Part shown: positions 1 to 13,100 of the stretch, piece after piece | Position numbering within the stretch: position 1 is the stretch's first letter | How the letters are laid out: the number at the start of each line of letters is the position of its first letter | DNA from: Neelides folsomi | Taxonomy: Eukaryota; Arthropoda; Collembola; Neelipleona; Neelidae | Direction of reading: 5' to 3' | Length of the DNA stretch: 64,000 bases | Assembly (NCBI GenBank): GCA_034687125.1 | Contig: JAQGBZ010000009.1 | Span: 1-64,000 of the forward strand | Notes under the pieces: generated by a model | Seen by the model: only the letters and a program-made list of their open reading frames with translations | What the model was told of the DNA's origin: nothing | Databases searched by the model: none | Made by a program: the position numbers and the translations under genes

Positions 1-1236
1 AGCATTACCATTGCCAAATGTTAGAAAAATTGATTAAAGATTAAAAGAGATACGAGCTGATTAAAAAAAAGAAAGATGCTTATGGCCTCCCTGTATTATA
101 CATAGATAATTTAATCTAAGTATATGAAAATAATTTCACATGTTTTATAAAATGAAATTGAAATTCCAGGTTTCGCTCCTGTTTGAAGATGACCAATTCC
201 GGGGCGGCGAATTTTGTTGGTAAATTGTACTTCAACATTGTTCAGAGCAAATGCTTCTTCCTCAAACCCGAGAAATCCTGCACAAAAAGAACTTGGTGGG
301 GGAAATGTTTGAAGTATGAACTGAAGAAGCAAGCTTATTTGAAAGACCCTCTTCCCTACTAAACCACTCAAATTGAACAAGATTGCAAAAAAAACTCATT
401 TAACTTTTAAATTTCTGTATTTTAAATTTGTAAATATTTGTACTAATATGTTAGCCAAAAAGTAATCTTTAATGTCGAATCTCAATAATCATATGTATAT
501 ATTAGTAAAAATGTTATATTAATATATCTAATACCTTAAACATGACATGATAATTTATATTGTCCTATGTATTTGCCATAATAATTATAATTAAGACCAT
601 TTAAAATATCATTAATTTAAAGGATAAAACTGTTTATTACGCCAGATTTACTTTTATGGATACTTCTTGTTGACCTAAATCTCAAACTGCTTCTAAATAC
701 ACTACTCATCTTTTAAAGCTCTCTTAATGGGAAGTTTTAATTGATCGGACTTAACTTTGTGTGCAATTACCATTTTATGTAATATATGTATTTATTATTG
801 TTATATTGTATAATATAGGCCCAAGCAATGTCAGTTCTATTTTTCTAAAAAAAATCCCTTAGTATTTGCAATGAACACAATGAGAATAGTACATGTAGAG
901 TATGTATACGTATGTAATATTTGTAGCTAGCTGTTTTCATATTTAATTATATTTAAGTAAGTACTGTAAAAATCACATTATAAATAATTAGGTTTAGGTT
1001 AGATAACTGCGTAGTAGTGGATGTATGGATATGCATAAAGATGTGAATGAATCTTTTTGTCTCAGATGATAAGATTCATTTAACATTAGAATGACGTTAT
1101 TTCGTAATATTTGTAAATGGTAAATTGGCAAATTATGTCAAGCTCGAAGATCAATAAGATGACATAAATAAAAAATAATCTACAATCATTTTCATTTGTA
1201 AATTACAGGCTCAATAATTTCTTATTTGTTCACTTT

Positions 1237-1238
<2 letters not shown>

Positions 1239-1270
<32 letters not shown>
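1239..1270. repeat. (AT)16 microsatellite
   Basis: An uninterrupted AT dinucleotide run lies in AT-rich flanking DNA. It is a simple repeat with no visible coding role; the 70-codon open frame across it is an artefact of the repeat. Confidence 0.9.
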
Positions 1271-1276
<6 letters not shown>

Positions 1277-1833
1277 AGTTTGTATTTCGGTATTGTTGAA
1301 GAATTTGGCAATAAGATCTATGAGTGCAATTTAGTAAGTATGTTTTAGAATTCCAAAGAAATATTAATAATATATTATCATAATTTAGGTTTAAATTCTT
1401 TAAGATGTTTTTGAAGTTTGTTATATTGTACCTACGTTCCAATCAAGAGTTATATTTTATATTAAATAAAGAGAATTTCGAATAAATTTTAATTTATTTC
1501 ATAAGAGGGCTCAGCGGTCTATTTACCTCAAACCCGTTCATAAGCATAATACAAATAATCATTATTATACCTTACTGTGCAAATTCAAAGAATGCTCTTT
1601 AAAAGAGTTGAGGGAAATGTTAATATAAATAGATAAATTGCGTTCAATTCATATACATTTAATTGCGATCTAATAAAATTTATGTATACCTTTCGAATAA
1701 AACCCATTTATGGTATGATTTTATCAATACACTACGGTATTTGTATTTAATGTTTATATCTAGGTTTAATTTTTATAGTTTTCTTGTTAAACTAAATTTA
1801 GTAATTATAATTGTTGACACAAAATATATATCA

Positions 1834-1857
1834 ATTGGTAATGTCAATTACCAATTC
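1834..1857. repeat. Short inverted repeat (hairpin)
   Basis: AATTGGTAA and its complement TTACCAATT face each other across a 6-nt loop. A hairpin this size is expected by chance in AT-rich DNA; no function is proposed. Confidence 0.5.
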
Positions 1858-2834
1858 AATATTTAACAAATAATTAATAAACATTTATTAAGGTTTTGTT
1901 TCGCTGAGAAGAGAATTTCTTTCATACGGTTAAATGAAATCCTCAACCGCGGCCTCATTCAACTTTCCCCATTCAAAACATTCGGTTTCTAAATGTCTAA
2001 ATTAATTGTTGTTATTTGTTAAATGTGTCAATAGAAATTGAGCAATAAAATTTATTAAATATTAAACTTTTATTTTTATATCTTCCATAGGTTTAAAGTT
2101 AATATGACACATTTGAGACCCTGTTAGTAATCAGGGGAGTGTTCTTCGCCCTTCAACGGTCATTAAATTACCTGACAATAAATTATAAATATATAAAAAT
2201 AGGTCTATTGAAGTTAAATTGTTAAATACTATTTATCTAGTTAGACTTTTAGTTATTCTTAAGACAGTTTTCGTTCATTGGACTTCTTGGAATTTGTAAG
2301 GCAATATTTTCTATACAATTTACATTTTACAATTTACTCAAGTTGTTTAAAAATTATTTATTTTGTCAATAATATTTGGTATTATTTGAACATTAATTGA
2401 TATAAGCTCTCTTTTATTTTATGTTTATTTGTAAGCGATTTAAAATTAAAATAGCAAATTAAAATTTAAACATTTAAATTCAGATATTTTTTCCGATTAA
2501 TTTTAATTGGTAATTCTACTTAAGTACAAATATGTAAGTAGATTATATTCCCATTAAAAATCTAATAATTTGATTAAATGTATAAACCTCCAAAAATCCA
2601 AATTACATTTTAATTTTTTATTTATGGTTATTGTGGGGTTTTGAAATATTAATCCAACTCCTTGACTATTAATTATTGATTGTTTCTCCTTGATTGTGGG
2701 AGTAATTGATGGTTATTGAAGGTATATGAAAGTTGTAAAAAGATAAATTTGTCATCTTTGATTCCTTCAGATGAGTTGAATGGACGTTTAAGAAAAATGA
2801 CCCTCTGATCTCATCTCCCGACTCCTTGGAAGTG

Positions 2835-3582
2835 ATGAAGATAAATGAGAAGAATTTGGCAGTTTTTGCCACCTCGGGGACTCAAGTGGACAAGGAGGGC
2901 TATCTGAACAAGCGCGGAGAAGGGCACAAGAGCTTCAATAAGAAATGGTTCATCCTTAAGGGCAATCTCCTCTTTTACTTTGAGAAGAAAAACGACCGCG
3001 AACCCTTGGGCGTCCTCATCCTCGAAGGCAGTCGCATCGAACTGGGCGAGACCGAGGTGGACGAACACTTTTGCTTCAAGATCGTCTTCCCTTCCCGGTC
3101 ATATGTCCTCAGTGCCGAGTCTCATGAAGTCATGGAGAGTTGGATGAAGGCCCTGGCCTGTGCTTCTTATGACTACGTCAAGCTCATGGCGGCCGAACTC
3201 CAACGACAACTCGACGAGCTCTCTAAAGAAACCCACAATTCCAATGGTCAATTCTTAATTAATTTGGAAATATTTAATAACTAATATAAATTTATTAATA
3301 ATTTTAATTCACGTTTTTAGATTAAATTCTCATTTTATTGAGGATATTTTTAATAAATTTTCATTGATTTTTGTAGATGGGCGAGAAGCGTCGGGGAGCC
3401 AATTAGCGGTCCAAGAGTGGAATGTGATTAGAAACAAGGATGAAATCCCGACGCCGCCTCCTCGACAAAAGCACATTAAAGGGCGGAACAAAAGGACTTT
3501 TCCAACCCTTCACGAAGAATTTGGAAGGAAAATCCTTGAAGACCAAACAATCCGATGGGGCTCGAAATCCAATCAACTCTAA
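2835..3582 (+). CDS. Sesquipedalian-type (PHETA1/2, FAM109) PH-domain endosomal protein
   Basis: Exons 2835-3246 and 3377-3582 join in phase (G+AT gives Asp) to about 205 aa. The first residues MKINEKNLAVFATSGTQVDK match the start of the sesquipedalian family, so this ATG is chosen over the upstream in-frame TTG. A PH domain spans roughly residues 15-113, ending in the usual W-containing helix (ESWMKAL), followed by a short helix. The C-terminus has a Pro patch (PTPPPR) and then TFPTLHEEFG, with Phe179 and His183 placed as in the family's F&H motif, which binds the ASH-RhoGAP region of OCRL/INPP5B. Known family role: endosome recycling and endosome-to-Golgi transport. The protein is shorter than the vertebrate ones (about 250 aa) because the linker between PH domain and F&H motif is reduced. 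Family assignment is strong; the symbol is left blank because paralogues 1 and 2 are a vertebrate split. Confidence 0.9.
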
Positions 3583-3772
3583 TCCTCTCTCTTATACCAA
3601 TTAATTTCCTTCTCACCTTTATGCCAAAGGACACTGTTGACCTATTTGAGCCAAATATCTTCCAATGAACACGTAAAAGTAAATCCACAATCAAAACTAA
3701 TTTATAGCTCAATCACTTAATAGAAAGTTTGAGATTATTCCTGTTATGAAATTTTAAAAAAGGATTTTAATG

Positions 3773-3778
3773 AATAAA
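3773..3778 (+). terminator. Candidate polyadenylation signal (AATAAA) of the sesquipedalian gene
   Basis: AATAAA occurs about 190 nt after the stop codon, a plausible 3' UTR length. It was picked by position only; such hexamers are frequent in this AT-rich DNA. Confidence 0.4.
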
Positions 3779-6700
3779 ACTCCTCGTTGTTGACGAACTC
3801 GTCCCGGTTGGTTTATTGTGAGATAAATGTTGGATCCAAATAGTGGTTGGATCTTGTCAATGGTAATCCATTGGCTTCTTTGGTGAAAGGCGCTGTGAGT
3901 ACAATTATTTATTTAATGTTTTCTATACTTGGTAATCCATTGAGTCGTACGTCAATGAACGTAGTTTTTCACGGGCTTCGGGAAGTCATATATAGATGCT
4001 TTATATATAATAAGAATTAGATTTTATGTAATACCCCATATCCTTCAATGAATCCAAGTTTGTCCATGAATGGAAGAAAGTTTGGGAGGACACATGAATA
4101 GGTAAATAGGTTTAAGAAAGGTTCACACAAGTTCACCTAATAATATGTCTGTTTGTGTGCAATTTACTCCTTTTTACACTATTGAGAAATAGGATGACCT
4201 TCGACCAGGTCTGATTTAAACTTTTCCCGCTAGTCGGATTAAATCTGTTAAAAGTTCCGGGTTTTAATCTCATTATCCCGCCCTTTCTTTCCCGTCGTTT
4301 TGAGTTTCGAGGGGCGGTGGGACCCCAATTACACTCACATTTATCGATCTCTTCTTCCCGACGAGACTTAAACTAATCATATGCAATTAAGTCTCTTTAT
4401 GAGCCTCTGTGGGAAAATCCAAAGCAACCTGTCATTTTTCATCTCTCGGCTGCGGAGATGAAGATGAATGCTGAAAAAGGGCAAATGGCGAACCTCCCTT
4501 CACCGCCAATCTCCGGGACTAAATGGGGAAAGGAGGAGATTGGAGGCAAATCGCTCCGTGGTTTCTCTTCATTTGATCTCGAGCGGAAATGGACCCAACC
4601 TCCACCTCTTTTTTTCCATCCTCCTCCGACCGTGATCTCAGTGAAGATTTGGGATTTGAAATCAAATTTCCCTTTGGGCCGTATTTTCATAAACATTTTC
4701 CCTTTTCATTTCCTCTCCCATTTCTCTGTCCCCCCTTGCATTAACCAATCATGGCTAATTACTCAATTTAGAGCCGAGTCAACCCATGGCGTCTGTCAAT
4801 AACTACGGTTCCCCGAAGAGTCAGGTTCTACATCGGGACGCATCAGAGGATCCCCCATTACCCTTTTCAATGAACCTTTTTCACAGCAAATTACGTTCCC
4901 CCATTATAATTATAATGGATGAATAAATGAATTTATTTTGAGTGGTTTACTATGTAGTTACGTTGTCCTATCCAAGGGAAGAATTAAACTACTAATTTTT
5001 TAATCCAACATGAATTGGGCCAAGGCGGATTTGGAAAGAAGGAGGTCAATAAATAGAATCACGTAATGGGGTAAATTGAGGTGGAATTGATTTTGAAACT
5101 TGAGAACGTCCCACGTCGTAAATACACCACTTCCCCCATCTCATCCTATTTGATCCAGGATAGGAAATTCAAAGAAAGTTTTTCCCAAGTATGTATATGT
5201 ATACAATCCTAAGATCCCAAATCTGGAAAGGTTATATAAGTAAGTTAGTATGTAAGTATATATGGTGTCCTATTACCAGACCTATCAATTTCCTTACTAC
5301 TTCGGTTGAGAGCCGTCTGTAATAACACAAGTCATATAGGACCAAATGTTTGTGCATAACCGGAGAAGAATCTCTTTTATATAAATAATACCGAGGGTTC
5401 TGGGAATTTTTTGGAAAGGCCGAGCGACTTGCGGACTAAAATGACATTGTTATGACATGGAAGTTCCCTTTCATCCACGGACAAGTTGGGTTAATGTCAG
5501 TGGTAAATACCAGGGAGGCTATATCCAGCCCTGGTGTCCTGGCAACCAAAGTAATTATTATTTTGAATAGTAATTGCACTCCAATTGTAAAAGCATGGTG
5601 GTTATGGGGAGCAGTCCTCGGGCGTATTGCTAAATTGCTCTGGTGGGTATATGGGAGCGTCTGGATTGAGAGGACGTTGTGTGATTATTGAGATAAAGAA
5701 CTCTCCCACTTTATGTTTCATTTCGCCTTCCTTATCCTCCGTCTTGATCATTTCTCTCCGACTCCCGCGGGACTTTGCCCAATGCCTCCCATAATAAAAT
5801 AGTTGGGGAAAGTTGAATGGACACTTATTTCATTACCGGCCCTCGAAGTGGCTCCTTTCTTCGCCTCCATTCTTCCCAGGGTTGAATTTGATTAATTTGG
5901 GTTGTTTAGCCCAACAATCCACCTTGGAAGAGAGGCGTCAATCAGGGAGGATAAATGGGGAGACTGATCTTGATCGATGCCTCTTCCCCGACTTGACCTT
6001 TCCCCCGAACATCCCGTAATTAAGCCAACTTCCCTCACCTCCACCCAATCGATCCGGAAAGAAGGCCATTAGTTAACACTTTCCCACGCAGGTTCCGGAG
6101 GTCAGGGGTTGCCCCCAGCGTCCCACACGCCTTCATAACTATTCATGGGCTCATTAGCCGCGAGCAGGGCGTAATGAAATGATTGAAGAGCGGTAATTAA
6201 AAGGTCAGAGAGCTCGCACGCAGGGCGTCGGACAGCTTAAGAGCCCGGAAGAGTAATGAAGGTGAAGAGATGTGCGACATTCAATTAGCTCCCGCCCCGC
6301 CCCCCAACTTCCATTTAACAAAGAGGAATGTAATTGAGTTGGAGGACCTTTAATCTCCATGCGAATTGATTGGGAGGCGGAGAGAGATGTTCCGGGAGCG
6401 GAGGGGGAAACCTGCCACTTCCCCATCTCTTATTGATCTTTTCCCTATATGGGCGTAATGAGGATCTCCCGAGGAGGATTCCCTCCACCTGGACAGGAGC
6501 CACCTGGAATCCAACAGTCCCAAGAGACATAAAAGACGTTTAAGAGGAATAACGATCTCATTATGCCGCCAGGATGGAGAAATTACATCTTATTAAATTA
6601 CCTCACCTTCACCGACTTTCCTTTCACGGTCCAAATCCCCACTTTGCATATATTTCTCTCCGCCAATTGAACCCGACGGAGAGAACTCGATTTCCATTTA

Positions 6701-8716
6701 ATGGTTCTTCCAAAACAGACCTCCAGGAGGAAGGAGCCATTAATGGAGTCGGAGACTCACATTGGCCAAAACATTGTCATCAATTGACGCAATGAGAATA
6801 CGTCAATGAAGTCAGCAAATGTCGAACAACCCATGGAAATTTCCAAAACTTTCTTTTACTTTCAACTTTCCAACTTTTAATTGAATGTCGAATTTCATAC
6901 AAGTCTTGAAGTATGATCCGCTGTATGTGAGGAATTAAATCCACTTGGATGGCCGTTGAGTTGTGAGGAAATGAGATAAAGACGGTCCTTGTTATCAGCA
7001 CCCAAAAGTTTTTCAAACTAATTATACCCAATTACATCTCCATGTAGGGATTCCAACTGGGAACTTGTCCGACTTTCCATAACTTTTCTCTTCCACTCAA
7101 AATACATACTCTTTTTCAATTACTTTACCAATCAAACACGTTTGGATCAACTAATTCCCACTTTTTAAAACTACATAAATTGGATTTATTACAAAAATAA
7201 AACTTTTTTTATATCATAATTTTCATATAAATTCAGAATTAAATGCTTATTTATTTAGATGTATGCCTGTGCGTGCATAGAATCATTATGGAACCATTCA
7301 TGATCCTCCTAGTGCTTTAATATTCAATCTCACAGAACTCGCCATTATGTTGAAAAGGCTTTTTTCACTTTATATTATATCCCAAGTGTTTTCAAGGAAA
7401 ACCAACTTTATCGACTCGTTCATTTCACAAGGTGGATTTTTTATAGGTTTTTTCCCTATTACTACAGATAGGTGTTCACTTATTTATGTCTTTTGTTCAA
7501 TTGTAAATGATTTATTTATATAATTACAATTCTGTCTTTTTGGTTTTTTTTATTAGTTGAGTGGGACAAACAACATGTGATTTGATTGATAAATGCGATT
7601 GGCTATGGTTGTAACGGTATTTGTACCTTTCTTGTTTACCATGATATTGCCACATCAATTTTAGCAGATGTGATTAAAAGGTTTACTTTGTCATGTACAA
7701 TACCCCGTGTTTGTTTCATATATAGAAGTTGGCCATTCTGAGAACAAATTTCCTCTCCAAATCCTCTTTGATACGAGAGATAGGAGAATTGAAAGCTTGT
7801 TGGATAATCAGTTAGAGATGAACTCATGACAATGTGAGGAGAAATGTAATAGGAAGACGTAGGGTCTGTCTCCTTTTGTTTCAATTCCCCGTATCAATCT
7901 CTCAGCCCCATTGTCCTCCACCAATTGTTCGGCCAAAGAATGAGTCTGCAGGGAGGGAAATGCGAGCCAAATTCAAATCCAGCAATTTATCCATGTACAT
8001 GTGAATATGATTTAAATCGGGAGACATCCACAGGGGTTTTAATTAATCCAAGATGTCCCTGAGTTGTGGTGAAAGGTAGGAAATGACAGGAAGGGGAATT
8101 TCCGCTCACCGATAAGGAAACTTTTTCGAGGGGGATTGAAGTGAAGATTGGATCTCATATCGTATTAAGGAGAAACCTTTTTCATCTCTCTCTCTTATGG
8201 CTGTTGGGAAATGTCAATAATGGGAGAAGATGATACATTATTGGCTGTCGGTTTTATCTTCCCCGTTTTATCACATTGATTTAAACCTTGTTATTAAGAT
8301 TTGGGGTGGTCGGAGTGAATGATATAAATGTTTAGCACCACAGTTTGGAGACCCCTTGAGTTCATCTCTTCCATTATGGAGGAACTTTGAGGAGTTGCAA
8401 GGGGAATTTCCGTTCGAGGTAAAGGGGAAAGTTGGGGGAGGAACGCACCGAGAAACTCCGGTTTCTTCCAGCTGGAGAAGTCTGGAAATCTGGGGAGAAA
8501 GTTTTTTCTCATTGTTTCCCACTTACAAGCTCGTACATATAAAGAAATACATTCCTCCCTATATCTCATGTTTCCCTCGACAGGGACCAGGAGACCCTTT
8601 GGAGTCATATGTCTAAAATATACAACATCCCTACATGCTAAATTCATATATAAATACATATAGCCATGTAGTTATTTCCTCTAGCACATTCAGGATAATT
8701 TACATACATGTAGTTC

Positions 8717-8726
8717 ATGACGTCAT
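8717..8726. promoter_or_regulatory. Perfect CRE-like palindrome ATGACGTCAT
   Basis: The 10-bp palindrome contains TGACGTCA, the full cAMP-response element bound by CREB/ATF bZIP dimers. It lies downstream of the chloride-channel gene. Chance occurrence in a window this long is quite possible, so function is unproven. Confidence 0.3.
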
Positions 8727-9475
8727 TTGGCCATTTCCTCCACGACGTTACACTTTCCCTCTTCAAGGAAGAAATTTGACCTCACAAAAGGCCCCGACCT
8801 CCTCCACCTAAAAGACCTACAAGGGCCATTTCCAGCCCTGTGAATTATGGGGCATTTTGTGGAGAAGACGACGGGTGTTTTGAGCAGCGTGTAAGAGCCC
8901 GTGGCTAATGGGCTTTAAGGTAGTGTGGAAATAAATAAATATATTCGGCTGCGGTGAGGGTGCGGCGCATGGAATCTCCCAAAGACCTCCAATCCCAAAT
9001 GAGTCAATTGTGTATGAAAGGCACGAGGGGCGGACCGCCAGGGAATTCCAGAATCAAATTCTCCAATTCAAATCTCAAAGCATGAGTAATTGTGGGCAAG
9101 TAATGATATGTACATACTTATGTATGTGTGGATTGTAAGGACTTGGGATCCACTCGGACCTCAAGATCTTCCCAAACACTCCACCGTCTCCAGATCCAAC
9201 ACACGGAGGAGGTGAACGGCCGGGTGAATCTTTCTAATGGAAATCATTATTTGAACCTCTTCAGATCCCGGGAGGGGAAAATGAGAACGGAAGGCCTCAA
9301 TTTCCATCGAAGATTAATTATGCCCTCGCCGCAGATCCCTCCACGTCAATACTCGTGTTTGTCCGGAGCGAAGGATGGAAAGAAAAGGTCTCAAATTCCT
9401 ATCCAATGCATGAGGGCGGTGTGAAAGAGCGGGTGGTATATGTTTGCAAATGACTGACGCGTGTTTTCGCAAATT

Positions 9476-9481
9476 TTTATT
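9476..9481 (-). terminator. Candidate polyadenylation signal of the chloride channel
   Basis: On the minus strand AATAAA occurs about 670 nt beyond the stop codon at 10154. The intervening DNA is consistent with a 3' UTR and has no recognisable exon. Confidence 0.3.
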
Positions 9482-10153
9482 CAAGACGTCCGTAACAAGT
9501 TAATGATTAGGAGTTGATCAATTCCCATCGTAGTCACCTCACAGTTCTAACAGAGAAATTCACCCCAGGCTCAACTCGGTAGTATAGTAGTAGAGATATA
9601 TAAGAAGTTAAATTTAGTTCGCGTAGTTAAATCACGGATTTTGCACTCGTCGGAGCGGAGCTCCAATGGGAGGGAAAAGCCCCACTAAACACACACACCA
9701 TCCACACTTGATGAGATCGGGTTCGTAAAGTAGTAATCTCTTGGGCCGTGAGTCGTCCCTATACTTACCACTAGCACGAGTATAAACGGGGGCTACTTTC
9801 CTATCCTGAGCTGGAGCGCCCCTACAAGAGCATTTTGAGTGGTGGGTGCTAAGAGCGTAGACAGCAATCACAAGTCAGTTTAGTAATGAGATTCGTATCT
9901 AAATTCCCTTGTACAGTTAAGTGTGGTCGAAGCACCTTGAGAGTATTGTTTTTGTGGGGCGACGCTGAGCATCTTGGAAGTGTTTGAGTCGGGGCGTCGG
10001 GAAGCTCTGAGGTCGGGGCCGAAGCAGCGTCTGAGGGTCCGTCCTCACCGCAGATTCCTGGGGAAGTAACCATGTATCCGGATTCCACTTGTGGACGAAA
10101 CTCAATGGAACTGGGCCGTGTGATATGAGGACCCCCGCGACGAGCCCTCGTCC

Positions 10154-13100
10154 TTAGTCCTTCTCGTTCTCGTCCTTCCGCAAGAGATAGGCGCACCAGT
10201 AGGCGAGGTTGAACAGCGCGAAGATGAGCGGGAAAGTGATGCGCGACACGACGTCGATGCGCTTGGAGCGCGAGGGGAACTTGGAGAGCCATGTCCGCGC
10301 ACAGCCCTCACGCTTCGGTGTCATGGCCATGTGGATCTCGCATTGGCGGGCCTTGTCGAGGGCCAAGGCCTCGCGCGGGTGGCGGACGTGGGGCTTTTGC
10401 TGGAGCGTGATCGAGGCCGAGGTTTGGGGACCGACCATTCCGAACACGGCCTGGCCGTCGTCCATCCGGTCGGCCGCCACGGCCGCGGCGGCCTCGAGGG
10501 CGGCCGCTTGCTCCAGTTCCCATTGCCGCCGCTGTTTCTTCACGTTCTCGCGGTGCTGGTCGGAGCGTGAGGCGTAGTTGACCAGAGCGAACTCCAGGAG
10601 GGCGCCGAACACGAACGTCAGACACACGCCGGTCCACACGTCCAGGGCCTTGGTGTATGACACCGGCGGCAGCGTCTGGTTGATCCCCGAGGTCTGGGTG
10701 GCCATTGTGAGGAGGGTGGTCACGCCGAGGGAGACGCGAGCCGGAACGGCGCTCTGGTCAAGCCAGAATGAAACCCAGGAGACGATGACGAGCATGCAGC
10801 AGGGAATGTAAATTTGGATCAGGTAGTAAGAGAACTCCCGCTTGAAGAGCAGGTCCACACGGAGACAGCTGTACGCCCCTGTAAACCCCCCGGTAATAAT
10901 TCTTCCTACTATGCAATCAATCTCACCTGTGTTCGTCTGGGAGTCGCAGTAGTCCGTGGTGAACTGCTCCAGCGCAAACCGCGGGAGATGCAAGTCCGAA
11001 GTGACCTGCACCGGGTCCTCCTTCTTCCATTTGAAAATTAAGTCGTCGGTCGTCCACCCATCTACACCACGGCATTAGTTAATTGAAAAAAGAGGAACGA
11101 GGACTCACAGCTCGCCATCCTCAGAGAACACGTCTGCTTGTCCAGCGGGTAGAGCTTGAGGATCATTGGGCACGAGAGTGTGAGGGAGATCCTGCAACAT
11201 TGAATGTTCCATTAAAGGCAGAATTTAAAAGGAAGAATTTAATGTCGGCACATCTCCAGAGGTGCGTTTTTGTTGGGTGGGGAGAGATTGCGGACAGAGC
11301 CGATGATATTCCTTTATGGGCAAATCCTCTGTGGATCCAAATACATCCTGGGATCTGTTCCTGAGCCGATTCCGAAGAGTCGAGGAAAGATCCTTTTGCA
11401 TTTTTGTTACAAGTGGTGCTGGGCACTTTATTCTGAAGGGGCTTTGGGGTCGACGTGAATTGAACGATGCTTTTAGGAGGATGGGGCAACTGCCGTGGGT
11501 GAGTATTAAACTTGAGGATGATGAATATCGACAGGAGTGACAGAGGATTTTTCCTATCTCTTCCCCTGCAATTACATGGCTTGGTCCATTAAAGAGAACG
11601 GCGTTTTTTGGCCCCTTTTTACTCAAATCACATCATTTATTTCTCCAAAGCCATTTGCAACCATGGGCCTTCTATTAGCACTACTATGTAGTTTTCTCTT
11701 TGGAGCCTCCTGCGCTTGGGAATTAATTTGCATTATTTTCACTTCCTCTGCTGTGATGCTTATTGTGCATTTAAATTCAATTTTATGTTTTGTCCTTATT
11801 CCTTTTTAGCCCCTTTTTACAACTTGTCCCATTTATTCAGATTGTGTAATAAGGGAATTGCCCAAATCAGCATATGAGGATGCATAAAAAGGGTCATTTG
11901 AATAAAACTATATTTCCCTCCTCGTTTGAGGGGATTAAAAGAAGGAGCCGTCTGTGGCCCATTTTAACATATTTCCACTCCGACTTGACGATGGAACCTT
12001 TTTATGCTGCACTTCCCCGACACTTCCAACTCCTTGACAATTGTTGCAGGAGATGAGAAACGGGGATTTAAAAACTCACCGTATGCTGTATAATACTTCT
12101 CCATTTGGGAAAATTCGGATGTACACATTAGGCATAATGATTTTGTGTAAATGTCCTTGCTTCTCGTTTGAAAAGAATAAATCCGGCATCCAGACCCGGT
12201 CTGAATCCGTAAGTGTCAAGTATTTGATTTTCTCTGTAAAAGGAAAGGAGAATTAATCAATCATTGTCTGGAGAAATCTTTTTAAACATGCCCAAACTTC
12301 CATCCAATATATTTACAAGTACCCTATATATCACATACTTATAACTTATAAATAATATATACATATATCCTTCCATTCAGACCGAGAAGGAAAGAAATTG
12401 AAAAAGAAATCCGTTATAAATTAAAAACGCGTTTCGCCCCGCACCAGATCACTCCTGACATGAAAATGAATCTCAAACCCAATACAAATGAATCCCAACA
12501 CGCTCGACCATCAAATGGCTATTACCCGATTTTTCAATAATTAATCTCACAGAGGGCAATCTATAATCTGCGATCACCCATTTATCAACTCAAACATATT
12601 TCTTGTAATTGGAGAACTTTCCCCATTAATTAATGATTAAATGAAAATGGTTCCTCGGAGTTAAATATTTAAGACAAGTCCCCAAAGGGGAGTTTTCCCA
12701 AGGTCTTTCCAAGTTGTCGCGGAGAGATTTGGGACTTTTTTTCCTTTAGCTTCCGAGTCGATCGCGAGAGAGATTGATCTGAGGGCGACATACGGGGAAA
12801 GACAAGACAAGGAAAAATTCCTCCCTGATGTCACTATATCCCCATTTATGTAAGTCTATTATGCACGACGTCCATTACCTTTTTTCTCATTTTTATCCGT
12901 CTCGGCTCTTTCCTTCAAGTTCTCAGGAATCAAATGGTCAAACTTCAAGCGCTCGTCGAGCCACTGCTCTCGGAAAGTGAGTTGCACGCTGTACTCCTAC
13001 AATGAGAGAAATTCATAATTTGAAAGGGAAACTTTTAGGAAATTTGCCAAAAGGGCCAGGAGTGTCTCGCATATTAAAAATGATCTTCTACTTCACTTAA

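Larger units (their letters stand above)
1..2834. other. AT-rich flank with no firm gene
   Basis: No recognisable protein or RNA gene is seen. The stretch is AT-rich, with an (AT)n microsatellite at 1239-1270 and a small hairpin at 1834-1857. On the minus strand a possible exon begins after an acceptor-like TTTTTGTGCAG near 285 and reads open to 111, with residues such as EEEAFALNNVEVQFTNKIRR, but no family is recognised and no partner exon was found. The last few hundred bases probably contain the 5' UTR and promoter of the sesquipedalian gene. Confidence 0.5.
3583..10153. other. Non-coding interval between convergent genes
   Basis: Apart from the 3' UTRs of the sesquipedalian gene (left) and the chloride channel (right, about 9476-10153), no coding exon is recognised. 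Open frames up to about 120 codons occur on both strands, for example around 4458-4802 and 8294-8659. They overlap one another, lack splice-linked partners and show no domain. A palindromic CRE-like octamer lies at 8718-8725. Several blocks are richer in G+C than the surroundings and could be regulatory, but that is only an impression. Confidence 0.5.

Noticed and set aside
4458-4802. 114-codon plus-strand frame
   Set aside because: Overlaps an 85-codon minus-strand frame, starts without context, and has no recognisable features or neighbouring exons.
10209-10577. Plus-strand open frames opposite the chloride-channel last exon
   Set aside because: G+C-rich antisense shadow of a well-conserved exon.
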